Part shown: piece after piece, positions 34,314 to 43,029 of the stretch | Layout: every line of letters begins with the position of its first letter | Position numbering within the stretch: the stretch's first letter is position 1 | Notes under the pieces: model-generated | Told to the model about the DNA's origin: nothing | Seen by the model: the letters and a program-made list of their open reading frames with translations, nothing else | The model's database searches: none | Translations under genes and position numbers: made by a program | Assembly (NCBI RefSeq): GCF_029023725.1 | Contig: NZ_CP119075.1 | Span: 987,501-1,051,500 of the forward strand | Direction: 5' to 3' | Source of the DNA: Synoicihabitans lomoniglobus | GTDB taxonomy: Bacteria > Verrucomicrobiota > Verrucomicrobiia > Opitutales > Opitutaceae | DNA: 64,000 bases

Positions 34314-34952
34314 ATGAAATACCTGTCACTTCTCATTCTTTCCACGGCGAGTGTCGCCGTGGCCGCCGATTCCAAGGTGCTCGAGCTGGAGTATCCGCCA
34401 CCCAAGGTCACCAGCACGCCGGCGCCGATCAAGCTGCCCAATCTGGAGACGCCCAATAAAAAGGCTCCGGCGATCAATGTGCCGGCCGACGTGACCAATC
34501 TCGCGGCCGGCAAGGCGGTCACGTCCTCCGATCCGTGGCCGATCATCGGCGAAATGGATATGGTCACCGACGGCGACAAGGAGTCCGAGGACGGTTACTA
34601 CGTCGAACTCGGCGAGGGGTTGCAGTGGGTGCAGATCGATCTCGAAGAAACGGCGGAGATTTACGGCATCGGACTGTGGCACTACCACGCCCAGCCGCGC
34701 GCCTACCTCGATGTGGTGGTGCAGGTGTCCGACGACCCCGAATTCGCCACCGGTGTGACCACGCTGTTCAACAACGATCACGACGACTCCTCGGGTTTCG
34801 GCCGCGGCAAGGATCCGGCGTATTTGGAGAAGAACTACGGCCGGCTCATCCCGGGCAACCAGGCCAAGGGCCGTTACGTGCGCATCAACTCCAACGGCAA
34901 CACCAGCGACGGACTCAATCACTACATTGAGGTCGAGGTGTGGGGCCGATGA
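34314..34952 (+). CDS. Secreted discoidin (F5/8 type C)-like protein
   Basis: 212 residues from ATG 34314 with signal peptide MKYLSLLILSTASVAVAAD. After a Pro-rich linker (about 25-60), residues 62-212 form a discoidin-like jelly roll: NLAAGKAVTSSDPWPI, LQWVQIDLEETAEIYGIGLW, GRYVRINSNGN and YIEVEVWGR. Such domains usually bind carbohydrate. The stop overlaps the start of the DUF1080 gene (ATGA), so the two are coupled. It probably helps the exported enzymes bind their substrate (inference). Confidence 0.75.
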   Translation: MKYLSLLILSTASVAVAADSKVLELEYPPPKVTSTPAPIKLPNLETPNKKAPAINVPADVTNLAAGKAVTSSDPWPIIGEMDMVTDGDKESEDGYYVELGEGLQWVQIDLEETAEIYGIGLWHYHAQPRAYLDVVVQVSDDPEFATGVTTLFNNDHDDSSGFGRGKDPAYLEKNYGRLIPGNQAKGRYVRINSNGNTSDGLNHYIEVEVWGR

Positions 34953-35728
34953 AGATGTCACGCCTCCTGATCGCGGGCTGGATCGGCGGCGCGGGGATCG
35001 CGCTGGCCGCGACCGCGCAGGATGAGCGTCCGCCGGCCAGTTACACCAACTACTACACCCCGCAGCCCCCGGTCGTGGCCGCGCCGGCCGGCGGGGTGCC
35101 GTCCGATGCCATCGTGTTGTTCGATGGCTCCGGCTTTGCGGCGTGGGAATCGATGAACCCGGATCTCACGACGGTGCCGTGGGAGATCGCCGACGGCGCC
35201 ATGGTGGTGAAAGGCAGGACCGGGAACATCCGCACGAAGCAGGCGTTTGGCGACATCCAGCTCCACCTCGAATGGCGGGCTCCGGAGCATCCCACGGAGA
35301 ACGGGCAAAAGCGGGGCAACAGCGGCGTCTTTTTCATGGGGCGCTACGAAGTGCAGATTCTGGACTCGTATCAGAACGAGACCTACGTCCACGGCGGCGC
35401 GGCCTCGGTTTACAAGCAATACGCGCCGCTCGCCAACGCCACCCGTCCCCCGGGCGAATGGCAGGTCTACGACCTGGTGTTCGAAGCGCCGCGATTTTCG
35501 CCCGGCGGAGCGTTGATCACCCCGGCGCTCATCACCGTGTTTCATAATGGCGTGCTCACCCAGCATGCCGTGCCGCTCGCGGGACCGACGGAAAATCGTG
35601 GTCTGCCCGCTTACCAGTATCACGTGCCGCGCCTGCCGCTCGTCTTGCAGGACCACCATGACCCGGTCGCGTTTCGCAATATTTGGGTGCGCGAGTTGGA
35701 CCTGCCACCGATTAAGCGTGGGCGTTAA
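34949..35728 (+). CDS. DUF1080 (3-keto-disaccharide hydrolase) family protein
   Basis: 259 residues from ATG 34949, signal peptide (LLIAGWIGGAGIALAATAQ). The DUF1080 concanavalin-like fold is shown by IVLFDGSGFAAWESMNPD, TVPWEIADGAMVVKGRTGNI, FGDIQLHLEWRAPEH, GNSGVFFMGRYEVQILDSY and a late ENRGLPAYQYHVPRLPLVLQDH. The family (Pfam 3-keto-disaccharide hydrolase) cleaves glycosides already oxidised to 3-keto form. That fits the exported Gfo/Idh protein two genes upstream. Confidence 0.9.
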   Translation: MKMSRLLIAGWIGGAGIALAATAQDERPPASYTNYYTPQPPVVAAPAGGVPSDAIVLFDGSGFAAWESMNPDLTTVPWEIADGAMVVKGRTGNIRTKQAFGDIQLHLEWRAPEHPTENGQKRGNSGVFFMGRYEVQILDSYQNETYVHGGAASVYKQYAPLANATRPPGEWQVYDLVFEAPRFSPGGALITPALITVFHNGVLTQHAVPLAGPTENRGLPAYQYHVPRLPLVLQDHHDPVAFRNIWVRELDLPPIKRGR

Positions 35729-35737
35729 GACCGGACG

Positions 35738-37297
35738 GTGCGGTGGCACGCCACCACGGCGCGGAGCGAACCAAGGAAGCTTCTGAATCCCCTCACTTCA
35801 TCCCCTCAAATTTGGGCTGCGCGTGCGATCGTTCTGATCTTCGTGCTGGTGGGGGGGGCGTGGCGGTATGCCCACTTGGACAACCGGCCGCTGCACGCCG
35901 ACGAAGCCGTGCAAGCCTGGCAAACCTGGCGGCTGTTGGACGGGGCGGGCTACCGGTATGATCCCCTCGATCGGCACGGGCCGTGGCTTTATTTTGGCTC
36001 GGCGGCGCTGCACCGATTCACGGGTGGAGAGGCTGCCGACTACGACGATCACGCCGCCCGGATTTTTGTGCTGCTGGCCGGGGTGGCGACGCTGGCGTTG
36101 TCGGCGTGGGGGCCGCGGTGGGCCGCGGGAACGACGCCGTGGGTGGGCGCGTTTGCCGTCGCGCTGCTGGCGTTGGAGACGCTCAGCTCGCTCTATCACA
36201 CCTACTTCGTGCAGGAGGCGTGGCTGGCGTTGTGGGTGTGGGCATTTTTCTGGGTCGGACTGCGTCTGGCCGGTCAAACCGAAGTGCGCGCGCGGGACGT
36301 GTTCGGGCTCGGACTGCTCGCCGGGCTGGCGCAAACGAACAAGGAAATCACGCCGCTCTACCTCGGTTTGGCCGCGCTGGCGGGGTGGGCGGCCCACGGG
36401 GGGCGATGGTTCGTGCCGCGTTGGTCCACGGTAGGCTGGGGCGTTGCGGGCTTCCTGCTGCCGGTGGGGCTTTTTTATTCCAGTTTCGGATCACATCCCG
36501 CCGGGGTGCTGGATGCGTTTCGCACCTACGGCCTGCAGGCGGCGCGGTTGTCGGAGAGCCCGCACACGTATCCCTGGTGGCACTATCTGCGCACGCTCGG
36601 CGTTCTGCCCACCGGTGGACCGCGGTGGGGGCAATACCTGTTGCTGGCATTGGCGCTGGCCGGGGTCGTTGAAAGTCTGCGACCGCAGGCGAATCGCGCC
36701 CACCGGGCCGTGGCATATTTCACGGTATCGCTGTTGGTCGTGCACAGTGTGATTTCTTACAAAACGCCGTGGTTGATGCTCACGCCGGTGATCGGGATCG
36801 GACTGCTGGCGGCGCAGGCTTTGGCCTGGTTGGCGGCGCGGGGGCGGTGGGCGGCGGTGGCGGCGGTGGTGGTCGCGGGGGCCACGGTGGCGCAATGCTG
36901 GCAGGTCGGTCGGCTGGCGCTGGATCGTTATCCGGGCGATGCGCGCAATCCGTATTTTTATGAGCAAACCCCGCGCGCGTTCATGCGGTTGCCGGATCGT
37001 ATCGCGCAATTGGAAGAAAACCTCGGTCGGCCGCTGCGCATTGCCGTTTTCAGTCCGGAAGACGCGTGGCCCCTGCCGTGGTATCTGCGCGAGCACGCGA
37101 CGGTGGGATACATGGACGACGTGCCCGTCAATTTGGGGGATTGGGACATGGTGGTGTGGGATACCCAGTGGGGCGAGGGACCCTGGACCGGTTTCGATGA
37201 TCGCGTGGTCGAATACGTGGGGTTACGGCCGAATGGGTTGCTGGAAATTTCCATCGCGTCTCCCGTCTGGGAGGCGACCTTCTCGCCGCTGCCATGA
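35738..37297 (+). CDS. Membrane glycosyltransferase, Agl23/TIGR03663-like (GT-C)
   Basis: About 519 residues from GTG 35738; this start is uncertain. The first loop holds NRPLHADEAVQAWQTW and YRYDPLDRHGPWLYF, hallmarks of the TIGR03663 (flippase activity-associated, Agl23) family, which resembles GT39/83 enzymes that use polyprenyl-phosphate sugars. About ten transmembrane helices follow, then a soluble C-terminal domain of about 110 residues (from RLPDRIAQLEENLG). It is coupled by a 4-bp overlap to the ApbE-GT2 fusion gene, which could supply its lipid-linked donor. Confidence 0.8.
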   Translation: MRWHATTARSEPRKLLNPLTSSPQIWAARAIVLIFVLVGGAWRYAHLDNRPLHADEAVQAWQTWRLLDGAGYRYDPLDRHGPWLYFGSAALHRFTGGEAADYDDHAARIFVLLAGVATLALSAWGPRWAAGTTPWVGAFAVALLALETLSSLYHTYFVQEAWLALWVWAFFWVGLRLAGQTEVRARDVFGLGLLAGLAQTNKEITPLYLGLAALAGWAAHGGRWFVPRWSTVGWGVAGFLLPVGLFYSSFGSHPAGVLDAFRTYGLQAARLSESPHTYPWWHYLRTLGVLPTGGPRWGQYLLLALALAGVVESLRPQANRAHRAVAYFTVSLLVVHSVISYKTPWLMLTPVIGIGLLAAQALAWLAARGRWAAVAAVVVAGATVAQCWQVGRLALDRYPGDARNPYFYEQTPRAFMRLPDRIAQLEENLGRPLRIAVFSPEDAWPLPWYLREHATVGYMDDVPVNLGDWDMVVWDTQWGEGPWTGFDDRVVEYVGLRPNGLLEISIASPVWEATFSPLP

Positions 37298-38958
37298 ATC
37301 CCGCGGCCCTAGTGCAATTGGTGGAACTCGCAGGCTTGGAGAGCTTCGAGCACGAAGCCATGGCGACCCGGTTTTCCCTGTATCTGGCGCCGACGCCGGA
37401 AGGGGAGCGGCGGGCGATCGCGGAGGAAGCGTTTCGGTTGTTGGACAAAATGGAGGATTGCCTGAGTTTTTACCGCGAAGGCAGCGATGTGACCCGCATC
37501 AACCGGGCGGTCGAGGGGGAGGTCGTGCGCCTCGATGAATGGACGCACCAGTGTTTGTTGATCGCGCTCGAAGTCGCTGCGGCCAGCGACGGCGCGTTTG
37601 ATCCCTTTGCCGGCGCGGCCGCCGTGGGGGCGAAGTCACAAGCCGTGCCGTCGCATTTGGCCGATCTGCCATTGCCGGAGCCCGACGAGATGGAGCCGGT
37701 GCTGGCGATCGACGCGGAACAACCGTGGATCACGAAACTGGCGGGCCGACGGTGGCTCGATCTGGGGGCGGTGGGTAAGGGCGCGGCGATCGATGCCATG
37801 GTGGCGGTATTGCACGAGTGGCAAGTGCCCACGGCGGTCCTGGTGGGAGGCGGCTCCAGCGTCTTGGTTTACGGCTCGCCGCCGTCCGGTGATGCGACGA
37901 CCTGGACACTGGTGTTGCCTCAACTTCCGCTGCGGCCTCGCGTGTCGTTGACCGCGCCCTTTGCGCTGGGGGCGTCGGGTGAGGGGTTTCAACCCGGTCA
38001 TGTCATCCCCGGGGCGGGGCGGACGGCCCGGTCTCAGGCGTTGGTATTGGCGCCGACGGCGGCCTGGGCCGATGCGTTGTCCACGGCGGCGCTGTTGTTG
38101 CCCGACGCGTCGATTCAAAGTTTGGGCGACGGGGTTGCCGACATGAGCTTTTTGGCCGTTTCAGCGGCTGGAAAGACCTTGCGCACGGGCAAGTTCACCG
38201 AGCTGAGATTTGCGGATCCCGTCGTTTCGCTGGTGATTCCCTGTTGGTGTGAAAGCGAGCGCCTGCCTGCGTTTCTCCACGCCTTGGGCGAGGCGTTGAT
38301 GAATGAAACATTTTCGATCGAAGTGCTGGTGATCGACGACGGATCGCCCGCGCCGGATGCGGCGAAAACTGCGCGAGTGGTCGCCGATGCGGCGGCCCGT
38401 TTTCCCATGATAAAACCGATGGGCACGGTGGGGCAGCACCGCGGCAAGGGTGGAGCGATTTATCACGGTTGGCGTCACAGTGCGGCGTCCGTCCGCTGGC
38501 TGGCTTTGGTGGACGCTGACGGCGCGGTGCCGGCGGCGGAAGTGGTGCGCGGACTACGGGAGGCGCTTGCGACCGATAGTGAATCGATCCTCATCGCCGC
38601 GACGCGCTACCATCGTGATGCCAGCCGCCGGGTGCATCGGGGCTGGATCCGCCAACGCACCGGCGGATGGTTCGCGCGGTGGGCGCAGCGCCAGCTCGGA
38701 CTCGGCGCGGTCGACAGCCAATGTGGTTTCAAAGTGGTCCCGGCCCCATGGTGGCGCGCCCGCGATGCGTGGACGGAGGAAGGCTACGCTTTCGATTTGG
38801 AACTCCTCGTGGCCGCGCGGGATGATGGCATCGTCGTGAAGAACCTGCCGATCTCATGGCGCGAAATCGACGGCTCGAATGTCAGCTGGCGGGATGGAGT
38901 TCAACTCGTGCGGCATGTGCGCGCTTTGAAGACCAAAGCCTCGTCCCCTCAGGAGTAA
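37294..38958 (+). CDS. ApbE (FAD:protein FMN transferase) fused to GT2 glycosyltransferase
   Basis: 554 residues, one frame. Residues about 15-300 are ApbE-like: EHEAMATRFSLYL, FYREGSDVTRINRAV, WLDLGAVGKGAAIDAM, GHVIPGAG and WADALSTAALLL match the conserved ApbE blocks (MGTxF, SxxSRIN, DLGGIAKGxAxD, HIIDP, ADALATA). No export signal is present. From about 310 a GT2 domain begins (VVSLVIPCWCESERL, VLVIDDGSPAPD, GKGGAIYHGW, ALVDADGAV) resembling dolichyl/polyprenyl-phosphate glucosyltransferases. ApbE normally flavinylates exported proteins; why it is joined to a sugar transferase is unknown. Confidence 0.88.
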   Translation: MNPAALVQLVELAGLESFEHEAMATRFSLYLAPTPEGERRAIAEEAFRLLDKMEDCLSFYREGSDVTRINRAVEGEVVRLDEWTHQCLLIALEVAAASDGAFDPFAGAAAVGAKSQAVPSHLADLPLPEPDEMEPVLAIDAEQPWITKLAGRRWLDLGAVGKGAAIDAMVAVLHEWQVPTAVLVGGGSSVLVYGSPPSGDATTWTLVLPQLPLRPRVSLTAPFALGASGEGFQPGHVIPGAGRTARSQALVLAPTAAWADALSTAALLLPDASIQSLGDGVADMSFLAVSAAGKTLRTGKFTELRFADPVVSLVIPCWCESERLPAFLHALGEALMNETFSIEVLVIDDGSPAPDAAKTARVVADAAARFPMIKPMGTVGQHRGKGGAIYHGWRHSAASVRWLALVDADGAVPAAEVVRGLREALATDSESILIAATRYHRDASRRVHRGWIRQRTGGWFARWAQRQLGLGAVDSQCGFKVVPAPWWRARDAWTEEGYAFDLELLVAARDDGIVVKNLPISWREIDGSNVSWRDGVQLVRHVRALKTKASSPQE

Positions 38959-39218
38959 AAAGCTGACGGATCAGGCGAGGGTAGAATTTCGTAAAACCAT
39001 TTTATACAGGGTTATACGAAGGCTGAAGCGGCAGGTATACCATTCGATATAAATTGGAACATTAAGCCGGATTCGAGGCGTCCTAAGGTCCGTGGTTGAA
39101 CCGCCGCGAGCGGGGCTGGAGCGTTTTCCGTCGATGTTTCAAGGGCATTGCCTCGAGGACGTTCCGGCGTGCGACGCCGTCACCACGAACCGAAACAGCA
39201 AACGAAAGCAGTCCCTTC

Positions 39219-41966
39219 ATGAGCAGAGTATGCGAATTTCTTTTTGGCTCCGGCCATGCCCGCCGACGGTTGATCGGACTCAGTTTGATTTTGGGGCTTA
39301 GCCTGGGGAGCACGCAGGCCGCGGTGGAAACGCCGTCACAGTTTTTCGGCTTCAAGCCGGGCCAGACCGGCGAGTTGGTGCGTTACCCGGTGGTGCTCGA
39401 CTATCTGCAGTCCCTCGCGGCGGGCAGTGATCGGGTGATCTACGAAGAGGTGGGCAAAACCACGATGGGAAATCCGTTCGGTTTGATTACGGTCAGTTCT
39501 CCGGAAAACCTGAAAAATCTCGATCGCATCCTGGAAATCAATCAACGCCTGGCGGACCCGCGCGGACTGAGCGAGGACGAAGCGGCGGCGCTGATCGCGG
39601 AAGGGAAACCGGTGTATTATCTCTACGCCACGATTCACTCCACGGAGGTGTCGAACATCGCGGCCACCACCGAAATCGCCTACCAGCTCGCCAGCGGTGA
39701 TTCCCCGGAAATTAAACAAATCCTCCACGATGCCGTGGTGTTGATCGAACCCTCGCAGAATCCCGACGGCCAATACTGGGTGGTCGATCACTGGTATAAG
39801 ACCGCCGGGACCGACTACCAGCGGGTGTATCCGGATCTCTATCACAAATACACCGGTCACGACGACAATCGCGACTGGTTCATGTTCACGCAAATCGAGA
39901 CCCGGCTCAACCTCGGGATTCAGGCGCGCTACCGGCCCGTAATCAGCCACGACATGCACCAGATGGGCAATCGCGGCGCGCGGATTTTCGTGCCGCCGTT
40001 TGACGATCCCTTTGATCGCAACATGCATCCGCTGCTGCAGATCGAGCAGGCGACCGTCGGGCAGGCCATGGCCGAGGCGCTGTTTGCCGCCGGTAAGGAA
40101 GGCATCAACTGGGGGGCGCGCTACGACATGTGGAGCCCCGCCCGGCAGTTCATGATCTACAAGGGGCAGCCGCGCATTCTCACGGAGATTGCCCGCAGCA
40201 ATTTGGCAGACCCGCAGGTGAGCAAGGACGGCAGTCCCTTGGGGCCGCAGGAAATATCCCGGGACTTTCCGGTGCCTTATTCCCAGGACACATGGACGCT
40301 GCAGCAACAGGTCGACTACGGCGTAATCGCGGCCATGGCGGGCATCAAGCACGTGGCCCGCTACGGCAAGGAGTTCATGACCAACTTCTACCACGTGCAG
40401 AAATCGTGGGTCACCCGCACGGCCAAGCCCTACGCGTTCGTGGTGTCGGCCGAGCAGCGCGATCCGTATGCGACCTACGAGATGCTGGAGATCATGGAAA
40501 CGGCGGAGGTCGAGATCGAGCGGGCGGACGAAGCGTTCACCGCCGACGGCACGACGTATCCGGCAGGGTCCTACGTCATTCGCACCGCGCAACCCTACGG
40601 TGCCTTCGCCAAGACCATGCTGGAACGGCAGGATTATCCGGACCTGAAAGTGTTTCCCGGCGGTCCGCCCAAGCGGCCCTACGATGCCACCGGCCAGACG
40701 CTCTGGATGTTGATGGGGGTCGATGTCGCGGAGATCGAGGCACCCTTTGAGGCGTCGCTGGATTTGGTCGAGCAGGTGGCGCCGGTGCCGCAGCCACCGC
40801 CGGCGGCGACGGCGGGGTTTTACCTGATCGGACCCGAATCCTACGGCGTGTTCAAGGTGGTCTCCGCCTTGCAGGCGGCGGACGTGCCGGCCGTGCGAAC
40901 GGCGGAGGCGACAACGGTGGCGGGAAAGTCGTTTGCTCCCGGCACGCTCATGTTCCCTATCAATCCCGAAACACAATCGATCGTGACCACCGCCACGTCG
41001 AGCTGGGGACTGCCGGTGGTTGCGGCCACCGCGTTGCCCGGAGTCGATGGCTTCGCGTTGAAACCGGACACCCGGGTCGGTCTGTATCGCTCGGCTAACA
41101 TCATGCCCGGTGGGTGGTTGATGTGGGTGTTCGATCAATACGACGTGAACTACCGCGTCGTGAGCGCGGACGATTTTACCGGCGACCTGAATGATCGCTA
41201 CGATGTGATCGTCATGCCCTCCGGGTTGTCGAAACAGCGCGTGATCAAAGGACTCGATCAAACCAAGAACGATCCGGCGGAGTGGGGCTGGGCCGCGGGC
41301 ATCGGCGAGGAGGGGTGGATAAAACTGCGGCAGTGGGTGCACGACGGTGGCACGTTGCTGGCGATTGGCAGTGCGAGTGAAACCGCCCGGGATCTCCTTG
41401 ATCTACCGATCGAGCCGGCATTGCCCGCGCCGGAGCGCAATTACGGGGATGAGGAAACGCACGCCGAGGAGGAGATGGTGTCGGCGGCGGGGGCGGCCCA
41501 AAAACTGAAGGATACTTTCATGAGTCCGGCGTCGCTCATGTATACGCTGCGCGACGAAGTGGCCGACCCGACCTCGTTGTTTTACTGCCCGGGATCGCTG
41601 CTGGACAATTTGTTCGATCCGACGCAACCCGTGGCGTGGGGCATGCCCGCGCAATGGCCGGTGTTTTTCATCCGCGATCAAGCCTACCGTCTGCGCCCGT
41701 CGTTCGATATTCAAGCCGAGGTGGTCTCCAAATACCCGTCGAGCGACATCCTGCAAAGTGGGTGGCTCCTCGGGGAGGACTACCTGAAGGATCAGGCCAA
41801 TGTCGTATCGTTTGAAGTTGGGGAAGGGTTTGTGGTCACGTTCGGCACGCAGGTGGATTTCCGGGCGCAGGCCCGGGCGACGACGAAGATGGTCTTCAAC
41901 GCAATTTATCACGGTCCTTCGACTGCGATCCCGGCCGCCGATGTGGCCACGGTGCTGGCGCCGTGA
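39219..41966 (+). CDS. Secreted M14-family zinc carboxypeptidase-like protein
   Basis: 915 residues from ATG 39219 with signal peptide (RRLIGLSLILGLSLGSTQAA); upstream in-frame starts extend through unlikely sequence. The peptidase domain (about 30-400) has the zinc ligands His and Glu in YATIHSTEVSNIA, a Pro-Asn substrate loop (EPSQNPDGQYWVV) and SHDMHQMGNRG for the third His. The C-terminal half of about 500 residues is a glutamine amidotransferase-like and beta domain often seen in large M14 proteins of Bacteroidetes and Verrucomicrobia (GGWLMWVFDQYDVNYRVV, DVIVMPSG). It shares this architecture with the gene at 52696. Confidence 0.88.
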   Translation: MSRVCEFLFGSGHARRRLIGLSLILGLSLGSTQAAVETPSQFFGFKPGQTGELVRYPVVLDYLQSLAAGSDRVIYEEVGKTTMGNPFGLITVSSPENLKNLDRILEINQRLADPRGLSEDEAAALIAEGKPVYYLYATIHSTEVSNIAATTEIAYQLASGDSPEIKQILHDAVVLIEPSQNPDGQYWVVDHWYKTAGTDYQRVYPDLYHKYTGHDDNRDWFMFTQIETRLNLGIQARYRPVISHDMHQMGNRGARIFVPPFDDPFDRNMHPLLQIEQATVGQAMAEALFAAGKEGINWGARYDMWSPARQFMIYKGQPRILTEIARSNLADPQVSKDGSPLGPQEISRDFPVPYSQDTWTLQQQVDYGVIAAMAGIKHVARYGKEFMTNFYHVQKSWVTRTAKPYAFVVSAEQRDPYATYEMLEIMETAEVEIERADEAFTADGTTYPAGSYVIRTAQPYGAFAKTMLERQDYPDLKVFPGGPPKRPYDATGQTLWMLMGVDVAEIEAPFEASLDLVEQVAPVPQPPPAATAGFYLIGPESYGVFKVVSALQAADVPAVRTAEATTVAGKSFAPGTLMFPINPETQSIVTTATSSWGLPVVAATALPGVDGFALKPDTRVGLYRSANIMPGGWLMWVFDQYDVNYRVVSADDFTGDLNDRYDVIVMPSGLSKQRVIKGLDQTKNDPAEWGWAAGIGEEGWIKLRQWVHDGGTLLAIGSASETARDLLDLPIEPALPAPERNYGDEETHAEEEMVSAAGAAQKLKDTFMSPASLMYTLRDEVADPTSLFYCPGSLLDNLFDPTQPVAWGMPAQWPVFFIRDQAYRLRPSFDIQAEVVSKYPSSDILQSGWLLGEDYLKDQANVVSFEVGEGFVVTFGTQVDFRAQARATTKMVFNAIYHGPSTAIPAADVATVLAP

Positions 41967-42943
41967 ACCCCGGAACGTCCCCGGCGCGGGCGCCGGTTCT
42001 GTCCGGCGTGCTGGTGACGTTGGGGGCGGCGGGGGCATTGGTCCCCGGCGTGCCGCCGTGGTTGGCGTTGCTGATGGGGGCGGCGATCGGGTTGTCCTGG
42101 GGGCCGCCGACGTGGTTGCCCGTCACGCGAATCATGCACACGACGCTGCAGCTGGCGGTGGTGGGGATCGGCGCGGGCATCAATCTGGCCGTGGTCGGGC
42201 GCGTCGGCCTGAGCAGCATTGGTTACACCATGATTGGTCTGGTGTTCACGTTGATCGTGGGCGTCGTGCTCGCCAAACGGGGTGGTGTCGGACCGCATGT
42301 GGGCGCGCTGCTTTTTGCGGGCACGGGCATCTGCGGAGGCAGTGCGATTGCCGCCGTGGCGCCGGCGATTAGGGCGCGGGCGGACGAAACTTCGGCGTCG
42401 ATCTCGACGGTGTTTTTGCTCAACGCGGTGGCGCTGCTGATATTTCCGGCGTTGGGCCGGTGGCTGGGGCTGGACCCGGGTGAGTTCGGATTGTGGTGTG
42501 CGTTGGCGATTCACGACACGAGTTCCGTGGTGGGGGCGGCATTGACCGGTGGACCGGACGCGTTGGTGACGGCGACCACGGTCAAGCTGGTGCGGTCGCT
42601 GTGGATCGTGCCGGTGACGCTGGCGCTGGGTTTTGCGTTTCGCCGCATCCGACCGGCGGCCGGGGCGGCCAAGCTGCCGGTGCCCTGGTTCATTGGCGGC
42701 TTCGTGCTGTTGTCCGCGATGTTCACGGCCATGCCCGCACTGGCGGGGTGGATCGATCCGATTGCGATGGCAGCGCGGGCGTTGCTCTCGCTGACACTGT
42801 TCTTGATCGGTCTGAACATGAGCCGAGCGGTTTGGCGTCGGGTCGGCTACCGGGCGCTGTTGGTGGGCGTGGGGCTGTGGATCGCGGTGGCAACGGGAAC
42901 CCTGCTGGCGATCAAACTCGGTTGGATATCGCAGGAGGTATAA
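41963..42943 (+). CDS. YeiH-family (UPF0324) putative sulfate exporter
   Basis: 326 residues, GTG start 41963 overlapping the previous stop (GTGA). About ten transmembrane helices. Family blocks: LQLAVVGIGAGINLAVV, LLFAGTGICGGSAIAAVAPA, LWCALAIHDTSSVVGAAL and TVKLVRSLWIVPVTLALGF. The family is annotated as putative sulfate exporter; transport has been little tested. Coupling to a peptidase gene has no obvious metabolic sense. Confidence 0.88.
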   Translation: MNPGTSPARAPVLSGVLVTLGAAGALVPGVPPWLALLMGAAIGLSWGPPTWLPVTRIMHTTLQLAVVGIGAGINLAVVGRVGLSSIGYTMIGLVFTLIVGVVLAKRGGVGPHVGALLFAGTGICGGSAIAAVAPAIRARADETSASISTVFLLNAVALLIFPALGRWLGLDPGEFGLWCALAIHDTSSVVGAALTGGPDALVTATTVKLVRSLWIVPVTLALGFAFRRIRPAAGAAKLPVPWFIGGFVLLSAMFTAMPALAGWIDPIAMAARALLSLTLFLIGLNMSRAVWRRVGYRALLVGVGLWIAVATGTLLAIKLGWISQEV

Positions 42944-43029
42944 ACGTGCCCGTGGACCGTCCCGCACCCGTGCTGCCAACTCCCTGTTCTGACGGCCCGT
43001 CGTGTCGTCACCGCCAACGTTGAAACCCT

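Noticed and set aside
39336..41342. Long minus-strand frame opposite the first M14 peptidase gene
   Set aside because: Antisense shadow rich in Arg/His/Gly; the plus strand encodes a full zinc peptidase. Likewise 52747-55365 opposite the second peptidase.
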